Of a stretch of 64,000 nt of DNA, positions 11,234 to 21,695 are shown in pieces. The DNA is taken from positions 28,359,498 to 28,423,497 of the forward strand of contig CM075767.1 of the NCBI GenBank assembly GCA_037974665.1, in the 5' to 3' direction. The position numbers and the translations under genes were made by a program. Numbering within the stretch: position 1 is the first letter of the stretch; every line of letters begins with the position of its first letter. Under the pieces are notes generated by a model, which saw only the letters and a program-made list of their open reading frames with translations, did not search any database and was not told the origin of the DNA. This DNA comes from Ehretia macrophylla. Lineage: Eukaryota > Streptophyta > Magnoliopsida > Boraginales > Ehretiaceae.

Positions 11234-11238
11234 ATTTT
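11234..11238. repeat. Target-site duplication, left copy (ATTTT)
   Basis: Five bases directly before the LTR; identical to 20730-20734 directly after the right LTR. Confidence 0.9.
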
Positions 11239-13530
11239 TGTCATGCCCCGACCCGACCCCGCAAAAGGCCAAGCCCGAACCTGACACACGGACGGAGTCT
11301 CCTCTATACCGTGGACGATCCGAAAACCCTACATTCAACATAATATTCGCGAAAACCACAATAATCATTTGGAACAAGTCAACTTTCTTTTAGAAACATA
11401 CATCTTCTCATTAACCAACTATGCAAACCAAAATGTCATGCATACTACACAAGTATTCATGCCATTAAGCAGTTAAACCATTAGCATGCAGTTATTTACT
11501 AGTCACGTGAGTATATCTTTACAACTTTACAACCTTTCAACTTTTACAACATAAGACCATAGAGGCCTCAAAATAGAAACTACATACAAGGCTATAAGCC
11601 TCAAAATGAAGCGTCAACGAAGCAATATACACATCAAGCATGGCCCGCACAAAAGTCTGGCAACCAACCACCAGCTAAGCAAAGAAAGTGCTATCAAGGA
11701 AACACCTCCACTTGCTCCTCCTCCTCAATTACCTCAATAGGATCAGCTTCAACTACTCCTGTAAAATATAGTGTAGAAAGGAATGAGCAAAAACTATTGC
11801 TCAGCGAGGGTAATTGGTCTCAAGGACGGAGGTGAGAGGAGAATGCAATGCAAATAGTCAAGTAGATCAGTCAATTATCATATAGAGATACAAACAAAGC
11901 CAACAATAAATCAAGACAAGCATTAAGGCTATAATCATTCAATTAAAGGATACATTTCACTTTCCACGAGCAACTCTCAATCACGAATCCGATGACGACG
12001 CGCCGGCCCAACCACCTTATAACTTCAGTTTGGAATACCCCGGAAGTATCCAATCAATTCTACGACCCAAATCTCCCTGGGAGGCAACCCAAGCAAGAAA
12101 GGGAATAGGACACGGAGCTAGGGCAACCAACCCTGGCAACCCAAGGCTACCTAGAGAGGCCCATCACACCGCCCCTGACTCTATGAATGCAATACAATAT
12201 TCAATGCAACAATTGAGCAATAGAGCCACACGTGGGAGAATAACAAAGTAGGTTACTCTCACACGCAAAAGCAACAGTTGATAAACATTTCAATCATAAT
12301 CAACTTTAACAAGTATAATAAGAAACAATAAGCATTCTACAGGCATAACACTATGAAAACCAACAAAATCACAAAATGACCCCAACTTTCAAAATGCTAC
12401 TACTTCCAAACGAGCCGCGAGTTTTGGAAACTGACTTCACCATTCCTCCTAGGTCACCATAAGGCACATCTAAAGACCACGAAACCCTACTTTACCCTAG
12501 AATTCCCACAAATCCCCGATTTTCCCCTTTGCTCGTTTGAACTACAGCTACCCTAACCAAAAACCCAACCAATGCCATAACCACACCAAAAGTGCTTCCA
12601 TGGCCTCCCAAGACAACGCCATCATGCAAAACGAGGAAACGCTAAACTCGACCGAAACGACCCCAAGATGTACCAAGCCATTTTCTCTGTTTTTCCATTA
12701 CAAAACCCAATTAAATCATACATTTAAGCATTCTAACATATCTAGCATCTTTTCACATCAACAAAACGCAAAACGGAGCAACTTTTACGAAACGATGGTT
12801 TACTATTCATATTTTACTATTCCATTCGCATTTTAAATTACAATTGCTATATTTAACCGTAGAAAATGCTAAAAAGCTACAAATACATGTTCTACTATCA
12901 ACAAGGAACATTCTTCAAGCATCAAAATGGAAAAAATAATGATCTATGCATAATTCCCAAAAATTAAAGTTTGTATAACATATATTCAAATGTGCAAATA
13001 AAGATGCTTCCCTCACCTTAGACACTCCTAGACGCTAGGAAAACCACGTTGGAAGCCTCAGAAGCAACCCCGTGCAAACTCTCGCGAAGTTTTGAAGATT
13101 GGAAGTTGAAATCTTTTTTTTTTCTTTTTCCCTCAAAGTTTCGGCCCTCTCTCTTGTTTTTTCAGCATTTCTTTGTTTTTTTTTTCTTATGTATTATGCT
13201 TAAATAAGATGACAACTCAAGGTCTTGGTCAAGGTCTTGGTCAAACTAATTAAAATTGTTCAAGCTAGGTTATTTTGTAGGCAAATTAAGCTTAAACAAG
13301 TCAACAATTGCAATTGAATTAAAGCTAACTAACAAGAAACACTAAAACTCTAAAAATACTAATTTTACTATTTGCTGAGGACTAGAAATCATTTTCTAAC
13401 TATCGCTCCTGAAATGCAATGCACTTTGCGACGATAAAGGAATAACAATTAAATTTCAAAGTATTTAAGAAAAATATAATTTTCAAAAAAATAAACAAGA
13501 AAATTTCACGTTCCGGGCTCGGGTATTACA
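11239..13530 (-). repeat. 3' LTR of the chromovirus
   Basis: On the plus strand it starts TGTCATGCCCCGACCCGACC and ends GGGTATTACA. 2,292 bp, about 31 bp longer than its partner because of small indels, for example near 12375-12400 and 13218-13240. The minus-strand polypurine tract lies directly inside it. Confidence 0.93.
12011..12166 (-). promoter_or_regulatory. Block shared by the LTRs of both complete elements (here 3' LTR)
   Basis: From ACCACCTTATAAC to GAGAGGCCCATCA. The same 156-nt block is at 19241-19396, 30203-30358 and 34692-34847, although most of the surrounding LTR sequence differs between the two families. It contains GGCAACCCA twice. By position it lies in the transcribed leader of the 5' LTR. 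A cis role in packaging or translation is possible but inferred. Confidence 0.6.
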
Positions 13531-13543
13531 CCCTCTCCCCCTT
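13531..13543 (-). promoter_or_regulatory. Polypurine tract of the chromovirus
   Basis: CCCTCTCCCCCTT on the plus strand reads AAGGGGGAGAGGG on the element strand. It directly abuts the 3' LTR and overlaps the stop codon of pol by two bases. It would prime plus-strand DNA synthesis. Confidence 0.9.
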
Positions 13544-14981
13544 AAAATAATTGCGTCCACGCAATTCTTACCTGGTCGACAAACAACTCTGGATACTGAC
13601 TCCGAACCTGGTTCTCTCTTTCCCAAGTTGCTTCCTCAAACTCATGATGATTCCACAGAACCTTTACCAACAGAATACTCTTCCTGTGAAGTTCCTGAGC
13701 TTTCCAATCCACAATTCGAATCGGTCTCTCCTCATAAGTTAACTTTTCCTCAATCTGCAAAGGCTTTGGTTCAAGTACATGTGAAGGATCTGGATGATAT
13801 TTCCTTAACATTGACACGTGGAAAACATCATACAGTCTCGACAAGCTCGGAGGTAAAGCTAACCGATAAGCCAAAGGAGCCACCTTTTCTGTGATCTCAA
13901 ACGGACCCACATACCTGGGACTAAGTTTCCCACTCTTACCGTGCCGAATTAACCCCTTTCGAGGAAAAATCTTAAGAAACACCCAATCTCCCAAAGCAAA
14001 CTCAAGATACCGACGGTGCTTGTCAGCGTAACTCTTCTGACGACTCTGAGCTGTAAGCATACGCTGGTGAATAAGATGAACATTATCTACCATTTTAATC
14101 ATCTCAGGTAACACAGTCGGATCAACTGTTCTCATCTCTCCAACCTCTTCCCAATACAATGGGGATCTGCATTTACGACCGTACAACGCCTCGTAGGGAG
14201 CCATACCTATAGTGGATTGATAACTATTATTGTAGGCGAACTCCGATAAAGGCAAGAACTTCTCCCAATTCTTTCCAAAGTCTAACACACATGCCCGAAG
14301 CATGTCCTCCAAGATCCTGATGGTTCTCTCAGACTGGCCATCAGTTTGTGGATGGTATGCAGTACTGAAGCTCAATTTAGTTCCCATGGCCTCTTGCAAC
14401 TTCTGCCAAAAACGATATCTAAATCTTGGATCTCTATCAGACACTATACTCTATGGCACACCATGAAGTCTCACAATATTAGTAACATAAAGCTCAGCTA
14501 GTTTATCAAGGCTATCCTATTTGTTCACGGGAATAAAATGTGAAACCTTAGTCAATCGGTCGACAACAACCCAAATAGAATCACATCCTCTCAGAGATCT
14601 CGGAAGATCAGTCACAAGGTCCATTGTTATATGCACCCACTTCCATTGCAGAATCGACAACGGTTGTAGAAGCTCGGCTGGCCTCTGATGCTCAGATTTA
14701 ACCCTCTGACAAGTTAAACATCTGGATACATACCCAGCAATCTCTATCTTCATATTGTTCTACCAGAAGTGTTGTTTCAGATCTCTATACATTTTAGTAC
14801 TACCCGGGTGAATCGTATATCTTGAATTATGTGCCTCAAACAGAATCTCATTCTTCAAAGGCAGATCACCAGGAACACACACTCTGTCCCTGAATATGAA
14901 GAAACCATCTGCATGTAATTTAAACTCTGACTCTCCGCCTTTTGCTTTTTCTTGAATTTTCAAGATGTGAGGATCAGTCTT
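13542..14981 (-). pseudogene. int: Integrase with GPF module and C-terminal chromodomain
   Basis: Codons 1061-1540. It inserts the DNA copy into the genome. The N-terminal zinc site shows H1111, H1118, C1148 and C1151. The catalytic triad is D1181 (ITMDLVTDLP), D1242 (SDRDPRF) and E1278 (DGQSERTIR), with D-to-E spacing of 35 residues as expected. The GPF module is at 1419-1421. The C-terminal ~50 residues (about 1480-1527, [18 protein letters not shown]) form a chromodomain, which in chromoviruses guides insertion to particular chromatin. TAG at 1134 replaces the second W of the usual HFWW, and TAGs at 1215 and 1237 flank the strand leading to the second catalytic Asp. The frame ends in TAA just before the polypurine tract. 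Confidence 0.9.
13549..13566. repeat. Perfect 8-bp inverted repeat at the end of pol
   Basis: AATTGCGTCCACGCAATT: arms AATTGCGT and ACGCAATT around CC. It encodes the last residues of integrase, a few bases from the polypurine tract. A near copy (AATTGCG, TCCT, CGCAATT) is at 31953-31970 in the non-coding element. Confidence 0.8.
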
Positions 14982-14984
14982 CTA

Positions 14985-16427
14985 AGCCTCCCTGATTTGT
15001 GTTAGCAATCCCGACTGAATTTGCAAGCTAGCAAATCGAATCCCTACCTCAGTAGCTTCTGGCTTCCATGAACAAATTTCCTCCAAAGTCTCCCAATCCT
15101 TGATAATTAGACTTGCAACAGTAGCCTTTTGGCTTAAAGCATCTGCAACAACATTGGCCTTACCTGGCACGTAGTTTATAGAACAATTGTAGCCACTTAA
15201 TAGCTCTAGCCATCTTCGCTGCCTCATATTCAGATCTTTTTGTGAAAATAAATATTTAAGACTCTTGTGGTCAGTAAAAATTTCAAATCTCCTACCCCAC
15301 AAGTAATGACGCCACTTCTTTAAAGCAAACACAACTGCAGCTAACTCAAGATCATGTGTAGGGTAATTGACTTCATATGGTTTCAACTTCCTAGAAGCAT
15401 AGGCAATCACCTTACCATTTTGCATTAAAACACAGCCCAAACCCTCTTTAGATGTATCACTGTAGACAACAAAGTTTTCTGTACCCTCAGGCAAAGCTAG
15501 TATAGGAGCCGTAGTTAATCTCTTCTTCAATTCTTGGAAACTGGATTCACATTTAACATCCCAATTGTAAGTAACTTTCTTTTGAGTCAACTGGTTTAAA
15601 GGCCCAGAAATTTTGGAAAAGTCTTTAACAAACCTCCGATAGTAACCTGCCAACCCCAGAAAGCTTCGAATCTCTAACACCGTTTCAGGTCTCTTCCAAG
15701 ACAAAACAACTTCAATCTTAGCTGGGTCTACTGAAATTCCTTGATGTGAAATGATATGGCCCATAAAAGATATTTGATTCAACCAGAATTCGCACTTGCT
15801 GAATTTAGCAAAAAGCTTGTTTTCTTGCAAAGTCTGTAGCACAATCTTCAAATGTTGTTCATGTTCAGCCTCATTCTTAGAGTATACTAAAATGTCATCA
15901 ATAAAGATTACGACAAATTGATCAAGATAAGGTCGAAAGACCTTCTGCATTAAGTCCATTAATGCGGCTGGTGCATTCGTCAATCCAAACGGTAACACAA
16001 CAAATTCATAGTGGCCATATCTAGTCCTGAATGTCGTCTTAGGTATATCATCACTCCGAATCTTGAGTTGATAGTAACCCTGCCTCAAGTCAAATTTGGA
16101 GTAAACACTCGCACCCTGCAACTGGTCAAACAATTCTTCCATCAACGGCAAGGGGTATTTGTTCTTAATCGTGACTTGATTAAGTCCCCTGTACTCAATA
16201 CATAACCATAGCGTGCCGTCTTTCTTTCTCACAAACAACACAGGCGCATCCCACGGCGAAGAACTAGGTTGTATAAACCCTTTCTCAAGCAAGTTATGAA
16301 GCTGAATTTTCAATTCCTGAAGTTCAGCCGGTGCCATTCTATAAGGACTTCTAGAAATTGTCACAGTGCCCGACATAAGGTCAATCACAAATTCAATCTC
16401 CCTATCCGGTGGTAAACCCGGTAATTC
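14985..16427 (-). pseudogene. pol: Reverse transcriptase and RNase H region
   Basis: Codons 579-1059, an uninterrupted stretch between two TAG codons. It copies the element RNA to DNA and removes the RNA strand. Reverse transcriptase: KKDGTLWLC, then [10 protein letters not shown] with D691, LPFGLTNAP, and the catalytic FIDD box at 753-756. The [20 protein letters not shown] connection follows. RNase H: all four acidic residues are visible, D902, E939 ([19 protein letters not shown]), D964 (FTDHKSL) and D1007 (VADALS). Length and motif order are normal for Ty3/gypsy, so this part looks potentially active in sequence. Confidence 0.92.
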
Positions 16428-16430
16428 CTA

Positions 16431-17015
16431 GGGAAATACACCAGGGAAGTCTTTAACAATTGGAACCTCATTCAAATTCAACTTATCAGTAGGTTGATTG
16501 ATTAGATAAGCTAGGTCAGCTTCACAACCTTTATTCAACAACTTAGAAGCCTTGATTGATGATAAAAGGGGTATTCTGGCAGCCCTGCAGTTCCCAACAA
16601 TCTCTAGTACTGGTAGGTCAGGAATCTGAAGATAAACAATTTTTGTTCTACAATCCAACTGAGCATAGTATTTCCCCAACCAGTCCATTCCCAAAATGAT
16701 TTCAAAGTCACGGAAGGGCAGTATAATTAAATCAGCAGGAAAATTACGGTCCTCAATGCATATATCACAAGATTTGCAAATAGACTCAGTAACAAACTTC
16801 GCACCCAAAGGCATACTAACTTCAACTTTATGTGGCAGTTTATCAATGCAAACATTCACAGATCGTGCACATGCAGGAGTTATAAATGAATGCGTAGCTC
16901 CGGGATCAATCAAAACTTTAACTGGCTGAGTATTGAGAAGAAAGGTACCTTCTACTATTGCTGTGGTATTGGGTAACTCCTTCGCTTCTAGTGCAAAGAC
17001 CCTAGCTTGAACCCT
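16431..17015 (-). pseudogene. pro: Retropepsin-like aspartic protease region
   Basis: Codons 383-577. It cleaves the polyprotein. The active-site motif is visible as IDPGATHSF with D419; the residue after Asp is Pro instead of the commoner Ser or Thr. Further on, GMDWLGKYYAQLDC is the usual conserved C-terminal part of chromovirus proteases. It is flanked by TAG at 382 and at 578, and is itself free of stops. The D-P-G form occurs in other plant elements as far as I recall, so loss of activity should not be assumed. Confidence 0.82.
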
Positions 17016-17018
17016 CTA

Positions 17019-18161
17019 TGTTGGACCTGCACCTGCAGCCTTGTTCTGCACACCCTGGCCTCCAGTACGGCCCTGAACATTCTTAAACATAGGGCAATCT
17101 TTCACCCTATGCTGCTCGCTCCCATAGCCAGTGCACTTACCACTCTTTGTCCAGCAATTAGCTTCAATGTGCCTTGATCGATTACAAAAGTTACACTGCT
17201 GATTTTTCCTTACAACAGTGTTTCCTGTAGGTACGGGGCCTCTGACAGTGGTAGGAACTGTACCTCCCTACTGGGGTCTAGTCATAGCTGGTCTCCCCTG
17301 AATCTGATACTGTGGCTGATACGGACGCTGCTGAGGAACCTGAGCAAAAGTCTGATACTGCCTCTGCTGACTCTGGCTGCTCTGGCCCAAGTACTGTTTC
17401 TTACTCGGCTGGCTACTCTCAGGTATCATCTCTGACTTCCGTTTCTCAAACTTCGAGGCTGCTTGGAATGCCTCAGGAAAAGTAGCATAAGTCTGCCCAG
17501 TCAAATGTAGCTGTATATCCATTCTCAGCCCACGAACAAACCTACTAATCATCCTCCTAGCCAGCTGTACCAGCTCAGGCATATATCTCGACAGGCTGAC
17601 AAACCTAGCCTCATACTGTGCGACAGTCATGTTTCCCTGCTTCAGGCTCACAAATTCTTCTTCCCGCCTTTCCCTAGCCATCTCGGGAATATACTTGTCT
17701 CGAAACTCACTCACGAAATCATCCCACAAATGCGGAACATCCTCACAGTCCCACCTCAACCTAACAGTGTTCCACCACTGTTCTGCGTTGCCCTCAAACA
17801 GGAATGCTGCATATGCTATCCTTGCCTCATCAGTGTACCTCAAAGCATCGTAAATCTTCTCAACACGGTTAAGCCATCTCTCGGCTGCCTCATCATCCGG
17901 TTCTCTAAAGAACTTACCCGGTTCGTGCCTAAGGAATTTCTCCAACTGATTATTCTCAGCCCTATGCCCTTGTCCACCAGGATTAGCTTGATTTCCCTGG
18001 GGATTATTATTCATTTCCTGCCTCTACTCATGCAGTACCTGAGTAATCCAGTCAATTGCAGTGGTCATAGTAGCCATAAACTGTTCAGGCATCGGTTGCT
18101 GACCCTGTTCTGCTGCCTCTTCATTTGCCCCTTGACCTTGAGTACTACGACGTGGCGGCAT
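17019..18161 (-). pseudogene. gag: gag: capsid and zinc-knuckle nucleocapsid region
   Basis: Codons 1-381 of the polyprotein. Gag packages the element RNA into virus-like particles. The retrotransposon gag core spans roughly codons 70-240 and is recognised by its aromatic and acidic pattern (GNAEQWW, then FRDKY). A Q-rich linker follows. A CX2CX4HX4C knuckle is made by C323, C326, H331 and C336. A second knuckle-like array has C343, H351 and C356, but Y346 stands where a cysteine would be. TAG codons at 46 and 298 cut it into three pieces. The neighbour downstream in the same frame is protease. Confidence 0.88.
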
Positions 18162-18468
18162 TGTAACAACTTACAGTAGCTGACAACATATAAGAGCAGT
18201 TTATAGACAGAAATATAACACATAAGATTAGATAACATTCAAGTCAATAACAATCAAATATCCTATCACACAATTCACATAACACAAGATTGACATGTCA
18301 AACTAATTCACTTAAACACATAAGCATTCCAAGTTCACATAGTCATACTATAACATTTGCACTTAACAATCATACAACAACACTTTATCATTTTAGACCT
18401 TTACCCCACAGTCCGAGAAACATATCCTGGCTCATGCAATACTATCATGCTCTGATACCACCTAAATA
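18162..18468 (-). other. 5' untranslated leader of the chromovirus
   Basis: Non-coding stretch between the primer-binding site and gag. On the element strand a polypyrimidine-poor TTATATGTTGTCAG lies just upstream of the gag ATG (about 18174-18188) and could serve as a 3' splice site for the donor in the LTR. No other feature seen. Confidence 0.5.
18448..18460 (-). promoter_or_regulatory. Primer-binding site, initiator Met tRNA
   Basis: TGCTCTGATACCA on the plus strand gives TGGTATCAGAGCA on the element strand, the classic complement of the plant initiator tRNA-Met 3' end. It is separated from the 5' LTR by 8 bases (CCTAAATA), longer than the 2-base gap in the second element. Confidence 0.93.
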
Positions 18469-19240
18469 TGTCACGCCCCGACCCGACCCCGCAAAAGGCC
18501 AAGCCCGGACCTAACACACGGACGGAGTCTCCTCTGTACCGTGGACAATCCGAAAACCCTACATTCAACATAATATTCGGGAAAACCACAATAATCATTT
18601 GGAACAAGTCAACTTTCTTTTAGAAACATACATCTTCTCATTAACCAACTTTGCAAACCAAAATGTCTGGCATACTACACAAGTATTCATGCCACTAAGC
18701 AGTTAAACCATTAGCATGCAGTTCTTTACTAGTCACGTGAGTATATCTTTACAACTTTACAACCTTTCAACTTTTACAACATAAGACCATAGAGGCCTCA
18801 AAATAGAAACTACATACAAGGCTATAAGCCACAAAATGAAGCGTCAACGAAGCAATATACACATTAAGCATGGCCCGCACAAAAGTCTGGCAAACAACCA
18901 CCAGCTAAGCAAAGAAAGTGCTATCAAGGAAACACCTCCACTTGCTCCTCCTCCTCAATTACCTCAATAGGATCAGCTTCAACTACTCCTGTAAAATATA
19001 GTATAGAAAGGAATGAGAAAAAACTATAGCTCAGTGAGGGTAATTGGTCTCAAGGACGGAGGTGAGAGGAGAATGCAATGCAAATAGTCAAGTAGATCAG
19101 TCAATTATCATATAGAGATACAAACAAAGCCAACAATAAATCAAGACAAGCATTAAGGCTATAATCATTCAATTAAAGGATACATTTCACTTTCCACGAG
19201 CAACTCTCAATCACGAATCCGATGATGACGCGCTGGCCCA

Positions 19241-19396
19241 ACCACCTTATAACTTCAGTTTGGAATACCCCGGAAGTATCCAATCAATTCTACGACCCAA
19301 ATCTCTCTGGGAGGCAACCCAAGCAAGAAAGAGAATAGGACACGGAGCTAGGGCAACCAACCCTGGCAACCCAAGGCTACCCAGAGAGGATCATCG
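19241..19396 (-). promoter_or_regulatory. Block shared by the LTRs of both complete elements (5' LTR copy)
   Basis: Same block as 12011-12166. In this 5' LTR it would lie in the RNA leader, downstream of the TATA-like site. Confidence 0.6.
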
Positions 19397-20223
19397 CACC
19401 ACCCCTGACTCTGTGAATGCAATACAATATTCAATGCAACAATCGAGCAATAGAACCACACGTGAGAGAATAACAAAGCAGGTTACTCTCGCGCACAAAA
19501 GCAACAGTTGATAAACATTTCAATCATAATCAACTTTAACAAGCATAATAAGCAACAATAAGCATTCTACAGGCATAACACTATGAAAACCAACAAAATC
19601 ACAAAACGCTACTACTTCCAAACGAGCCACAAGTTTTGGAAACCGACTTCACCATTCCTCCTAGGTCACCATAAGGCACGTCTAAAGACCACGAAACCCT
19701 ACTTTACCCTAGAATTCCCGCAAAGCCCCGATTTTCCCCTTTGCTTGTTTGAACTACAGCTACCCTAACTAAACACCCAACCAACGCCATAACCACACCA
19801 AAAGTGCTTCCATGGCCTCCTGAGACAACGCCATCATGCAAAACGAGGAAACGCTAAACTCAACTGAAACGACCCTAACATGTAACAGGCCATTTTTCTC
19901 TGTTTTTTCGTTACACAACCTAATTAAATCATACATTTAAGCATTCTAACATATCTAGCATCTTTTCATATCAACATAACGCAAAACGGAGCAACTTTTA
20001 CGAAACGAGGGTTTACTATTCATATTTTACTATTCCATTCACATTTTAAATTACAATTGCTGTATTTAATCATAGAAAATGCTAAAAAGCTACAAATACA
20101 TATTCTACCATCAACAAGGAACATTCTTCAAGCATCAAAATAGATAAAATAACAATCTACGCATAATTCCCAAAAATTAAAGTTTGTATAACATATATTC
20201 AAATGTGCAAATAAAGATGCTTC

Positions 20224-20234
20224 CCTCACCTTAG
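20224..20234 (-). other. Splice-donor-like site in the chromovirus 5' LTR
   Basis: Element strand reads CTAAG|GTGAGG, with the GT at 20229-20228. The same sequence is at the equivalent place in the other LTRs (13017, 31332, 35821 and 63327). Confidence 0.55.
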
Positions 20235-20408
20235 ACGCTCCTAGACGCTAGGAAAACCACGTTGGAAGCCTCAGAAACAACCCCGTGCAAGCTCTCGCGA
20301 AGTTTTGAAGATTGGAAGTTGAAATCTTTTTTTTCTTTTTCCCTCAAAGTTTCGGCCCTATCTCTTATTTTTTCAGCATTTCTTTGTTTTTCTTTCTTAT
20401 GTATTATG

Positions 20409-20418
20409 CTTAAATAAG
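20409..20418 (-). promoter_or_regulatory. TATA-like element, chromovirus 5' LTR
   Basis: CTTATTTAAG on the element strand. It aligns with the clearer TATATAT in the second element's LTR. Transcription would start roughly 30 bases further, near 20380. Confidence 0.5.
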
Positions 20419-20729
20419 ATGACAACTCAAGGTCTTGGTCAAACTAATTAAAATTGGTCAAGCTAGGTTATTTTGTAGGCAAATTAAGCTTAAAACAAGT
20501 CAACAATTGCAATTGAATTAAAGCTAACTAACAAGAAACACTAAAACTCTAAAAATACTATTTTTACTATTTGCTGAGGACTAGAAATCATTTTCTAACT
20601 ATCGCTCTCGAAATGCAATGCACTTTGCGACGATAAAGAAATAACAATTAAATTTCAAAGTATTTAAGAAAAATATAATTTTTAGAAAAATAAACAGGAA
20701 AAATTCACGTTTCGGGCTCGGGTATTACA

Positions 20730-20734
20730 ATTTT
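20730..20734. repeat. Target-site duplication, right copy (ATTTT)
   Basis: Matches 11234-11238; followed by GCTTCGCGTAGAGG, the expected continuation of the 5S spacer. Confidence 0.9.
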
Positions 20735-21046
20735 GCTTCGCGTAGAGGTTGGGCCTGTATACCGAGGGCGTGGGGCCTCTGATTAAGTCTTCGTCGCTTC
20801 GTTGCCCATAACTTTTGATCCGTAAGGAGTTATGCAACATACAGCATACCATTGGAAAGCACTCCGAAAGATCTACGATTGGGGCAGCAACCCTACTCAG
20901 CTACGCATATTTTCAGAGCCCAAAATCGAATATTTTCACCAATTTTGGGCCACTTTTCTTCTTTTTCCACTGTGTCATCATCCTGGATCGATTGTCGTGA
21001 GCCGCGAAAAGGACGACACATAAGGGCTTTGCACCCTCAAAATGAC

Positions 21047-21165
21047 GGGTGTGATCATACTAGCATTAATGCACCGGATCCCATCAGAACTCTGAAGTTA
21101 AATGTGCTTAGGTGACAGTAGTACTAGGACGGGTGACCCCTTGGGAAGTCCTCGTGTTGTACCCC
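21047..21165 (+). rRNA. 5S rRNA: 5S rRNA gene copy 22
   Basis: Full length. C6T, C15T, C20T, G56A, C57T, G64A, C67T, C95T, C114T; C at 78. Confidence 0.9.
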
Positions 21166-21576
21166 TTTTTGTTTTGTTTTTTTACCCCGTACAGGTATGC
21201 CAAGATGCTTTATCTATCACATTTTTATTATCAAGTCCCACAACATCTTGGGAAAGACAACTTCACTTCGTGTAAAGGCTGGGTCTGCAAACCGAGGGCG
21301 TGGGGCCTGTGACCAGGTCTCTGTCACTTCGGTGCCCATAACTTTTGATCCGTAAGGAGTTATGCGGCGTACAACATAAAGTTGGAAAGCTCTCCGAAAG
21401 CTCTAAGACTGGGGTAGCAGGCCTGCTCGGTTGTGCCTGTTTTCGAAGCCCAAAATTGAACATTTTCATCAATTTTGGGCCAATTTTATTCTTTTTACAC
21501 TGTTTGATCGTCCCGGATCAATCGTCTTGAGCTGCGAAATGGACGAAACAAATGGGCTTTGTGCCCTCAACATGAC

Positions 21577-21695
21577 GGGTGCGATCATACCAGCACTAAT
21601 GCACCGGATCCTATCAGAACTCTGAAGTTAAGCATGCTTGGGCGATAGTAGTAATAGGATGGGTGACCCCCTAGGAAGTCCTCGTGTTGCACCCC
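21577..21695 (+). rRNA. 5S rRNA: 5S rRNA gene copy 23, near consensus
   Basis: Full length with only C36T, G58A, C70T, C84T and G97A; A at 78. The upstream TATA-like region is changed to CAAATGGG. Confidence 0.92.

Larger units (their letters stand above)
143..11238 (+). repeat. 5S rDNA tandem array, block A (21 gene copies)
   Basis: Head-to-tail units of about 530 bp. Each has a 119-bp 5S gene, a T-rich tract, and a spacer of about 410 bp with no recognisable gene. Numbering used for the copies: base 1 is the first G of GGGTGCGATC and base 119 the last C of TTGCACCCC. The window consensus has T47, C70, C84 and C93, and A or C at 78. The spacer runs in order: T tract; GCCAAGATGCTTTATCC; TCTTGGGCAAGACAACTTCG; CATAACTTTTGATCCGTAAG; GTTGGAAAGCTC; a GCCCAAAAT inverted repeat; GGATCGATCGTCGTGAG; and finally CACATAAGGG about 30 bp before the gene. 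Copies differ by roughly 5 to 15 percent and show many C-to-T and G-to-A changes, as expected of methylated, weakly homogenised repeats. Confidence 0.95.
13542..18161 (-). pseudogene. gag-pol: gag-pol polyprotein, one frame with eight TAG stops
   Basis: A single reading frame of 1,540 codons runs from ATG at 18161 to TAA at 13544-13542. It contains no frameshift and no internal TAA or TGA. It is interrupted only by TAG at codons 46 (18026-18024), 298 (17270-17268), 382 (17018-17016), 578 (16430-16428), 1060 (14984-14982), 1134 (14762-14760), 1215 (14519-14517) and 1237 (14453-14451). Order: capsid, zinc knuckle, protease, reverse transcriptase, RNase H, integrase, chromodomain. With standard decoding it would give only short fragments, so I class it as a pseudogene. 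Every motif I checked in reverse transcriptase, RNase H and integrase is otherwise intact, which is unusual for a decayed copy. The start was chosen because it is the first in-frame ATG after the primer-binding site and opens a typical basic gag N-terminus. Confidence 0.9.
11239..20729 (-). mobile_element. Complete Ty3/gypsy chromovirus (Tekay-like), 9.5 kb
   Basis: Bounded by TG...CA LTRs (11239-13530 and 18469-20729) and by the 5-bp target duplication ATTTT (11234-11238 and 20730-20734). Removing the element restores a continuous 5S spacer (CAAGACAATTTTGCTTCG). On the minus strand the order is 5' LTR, initiator-Met tRNA primer-binding site, gag, protease, reverse transcriptase, RNase H, integrase with chromodomain, polypurine tract, 3' LTR. 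The domain order and C-terminal chromodomain identify a chromovirus; the integrase C-terminus is of the Tekay (Del) kind as I know that clade. The LTRs differ at about 14 of the first 460 positions (about 3 percent), so the insertion is not recent. The polyprotein has eight in-frame TAG codons. Confidence 0.95.
18469..20729 (-). repeat. 5' LTR of the chromovirus
   Basis: Starts TGTCACGCCCCGACCC and ends CGGGTATTACA on the plus strand; 2,261 bp. For the minus-strand transcript the U3 is at the high-coordinate end. A TATA-like CTTATTTAAG is at 20409-20418, and a long R-U5 leader of nearly 1.9 kb follows. Confidence 0.93.

Noticed and set aside
11072..11393. Open frames of about 100 codons on both strands
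   Set aside because: They run across the boundary between 5S DNA and the LTR at 11239, so they are by-products of the insertion.
12030..12251. Open frame in the chromovirus LTR, repeated at 19260-19511
   Set aside because: It lies on the strand opposite to element transcription and is explained by the nucleotide block shared between LTRs.
16860..16905. Protease inactivated by the D-P-G active site
   Set aside because: The same variant occurs in other plant Ty3/gypsy elements as far as I recall, so it is not evidence of inactivation on its own.
18448..18460. A tRNA gene at the TGGTATCAGAGC sequences (also 33778-33789)
   Set aside because: Only the 12 to 13 bases complementary to the tRNA 3' end are present; they are primer-binding sites.
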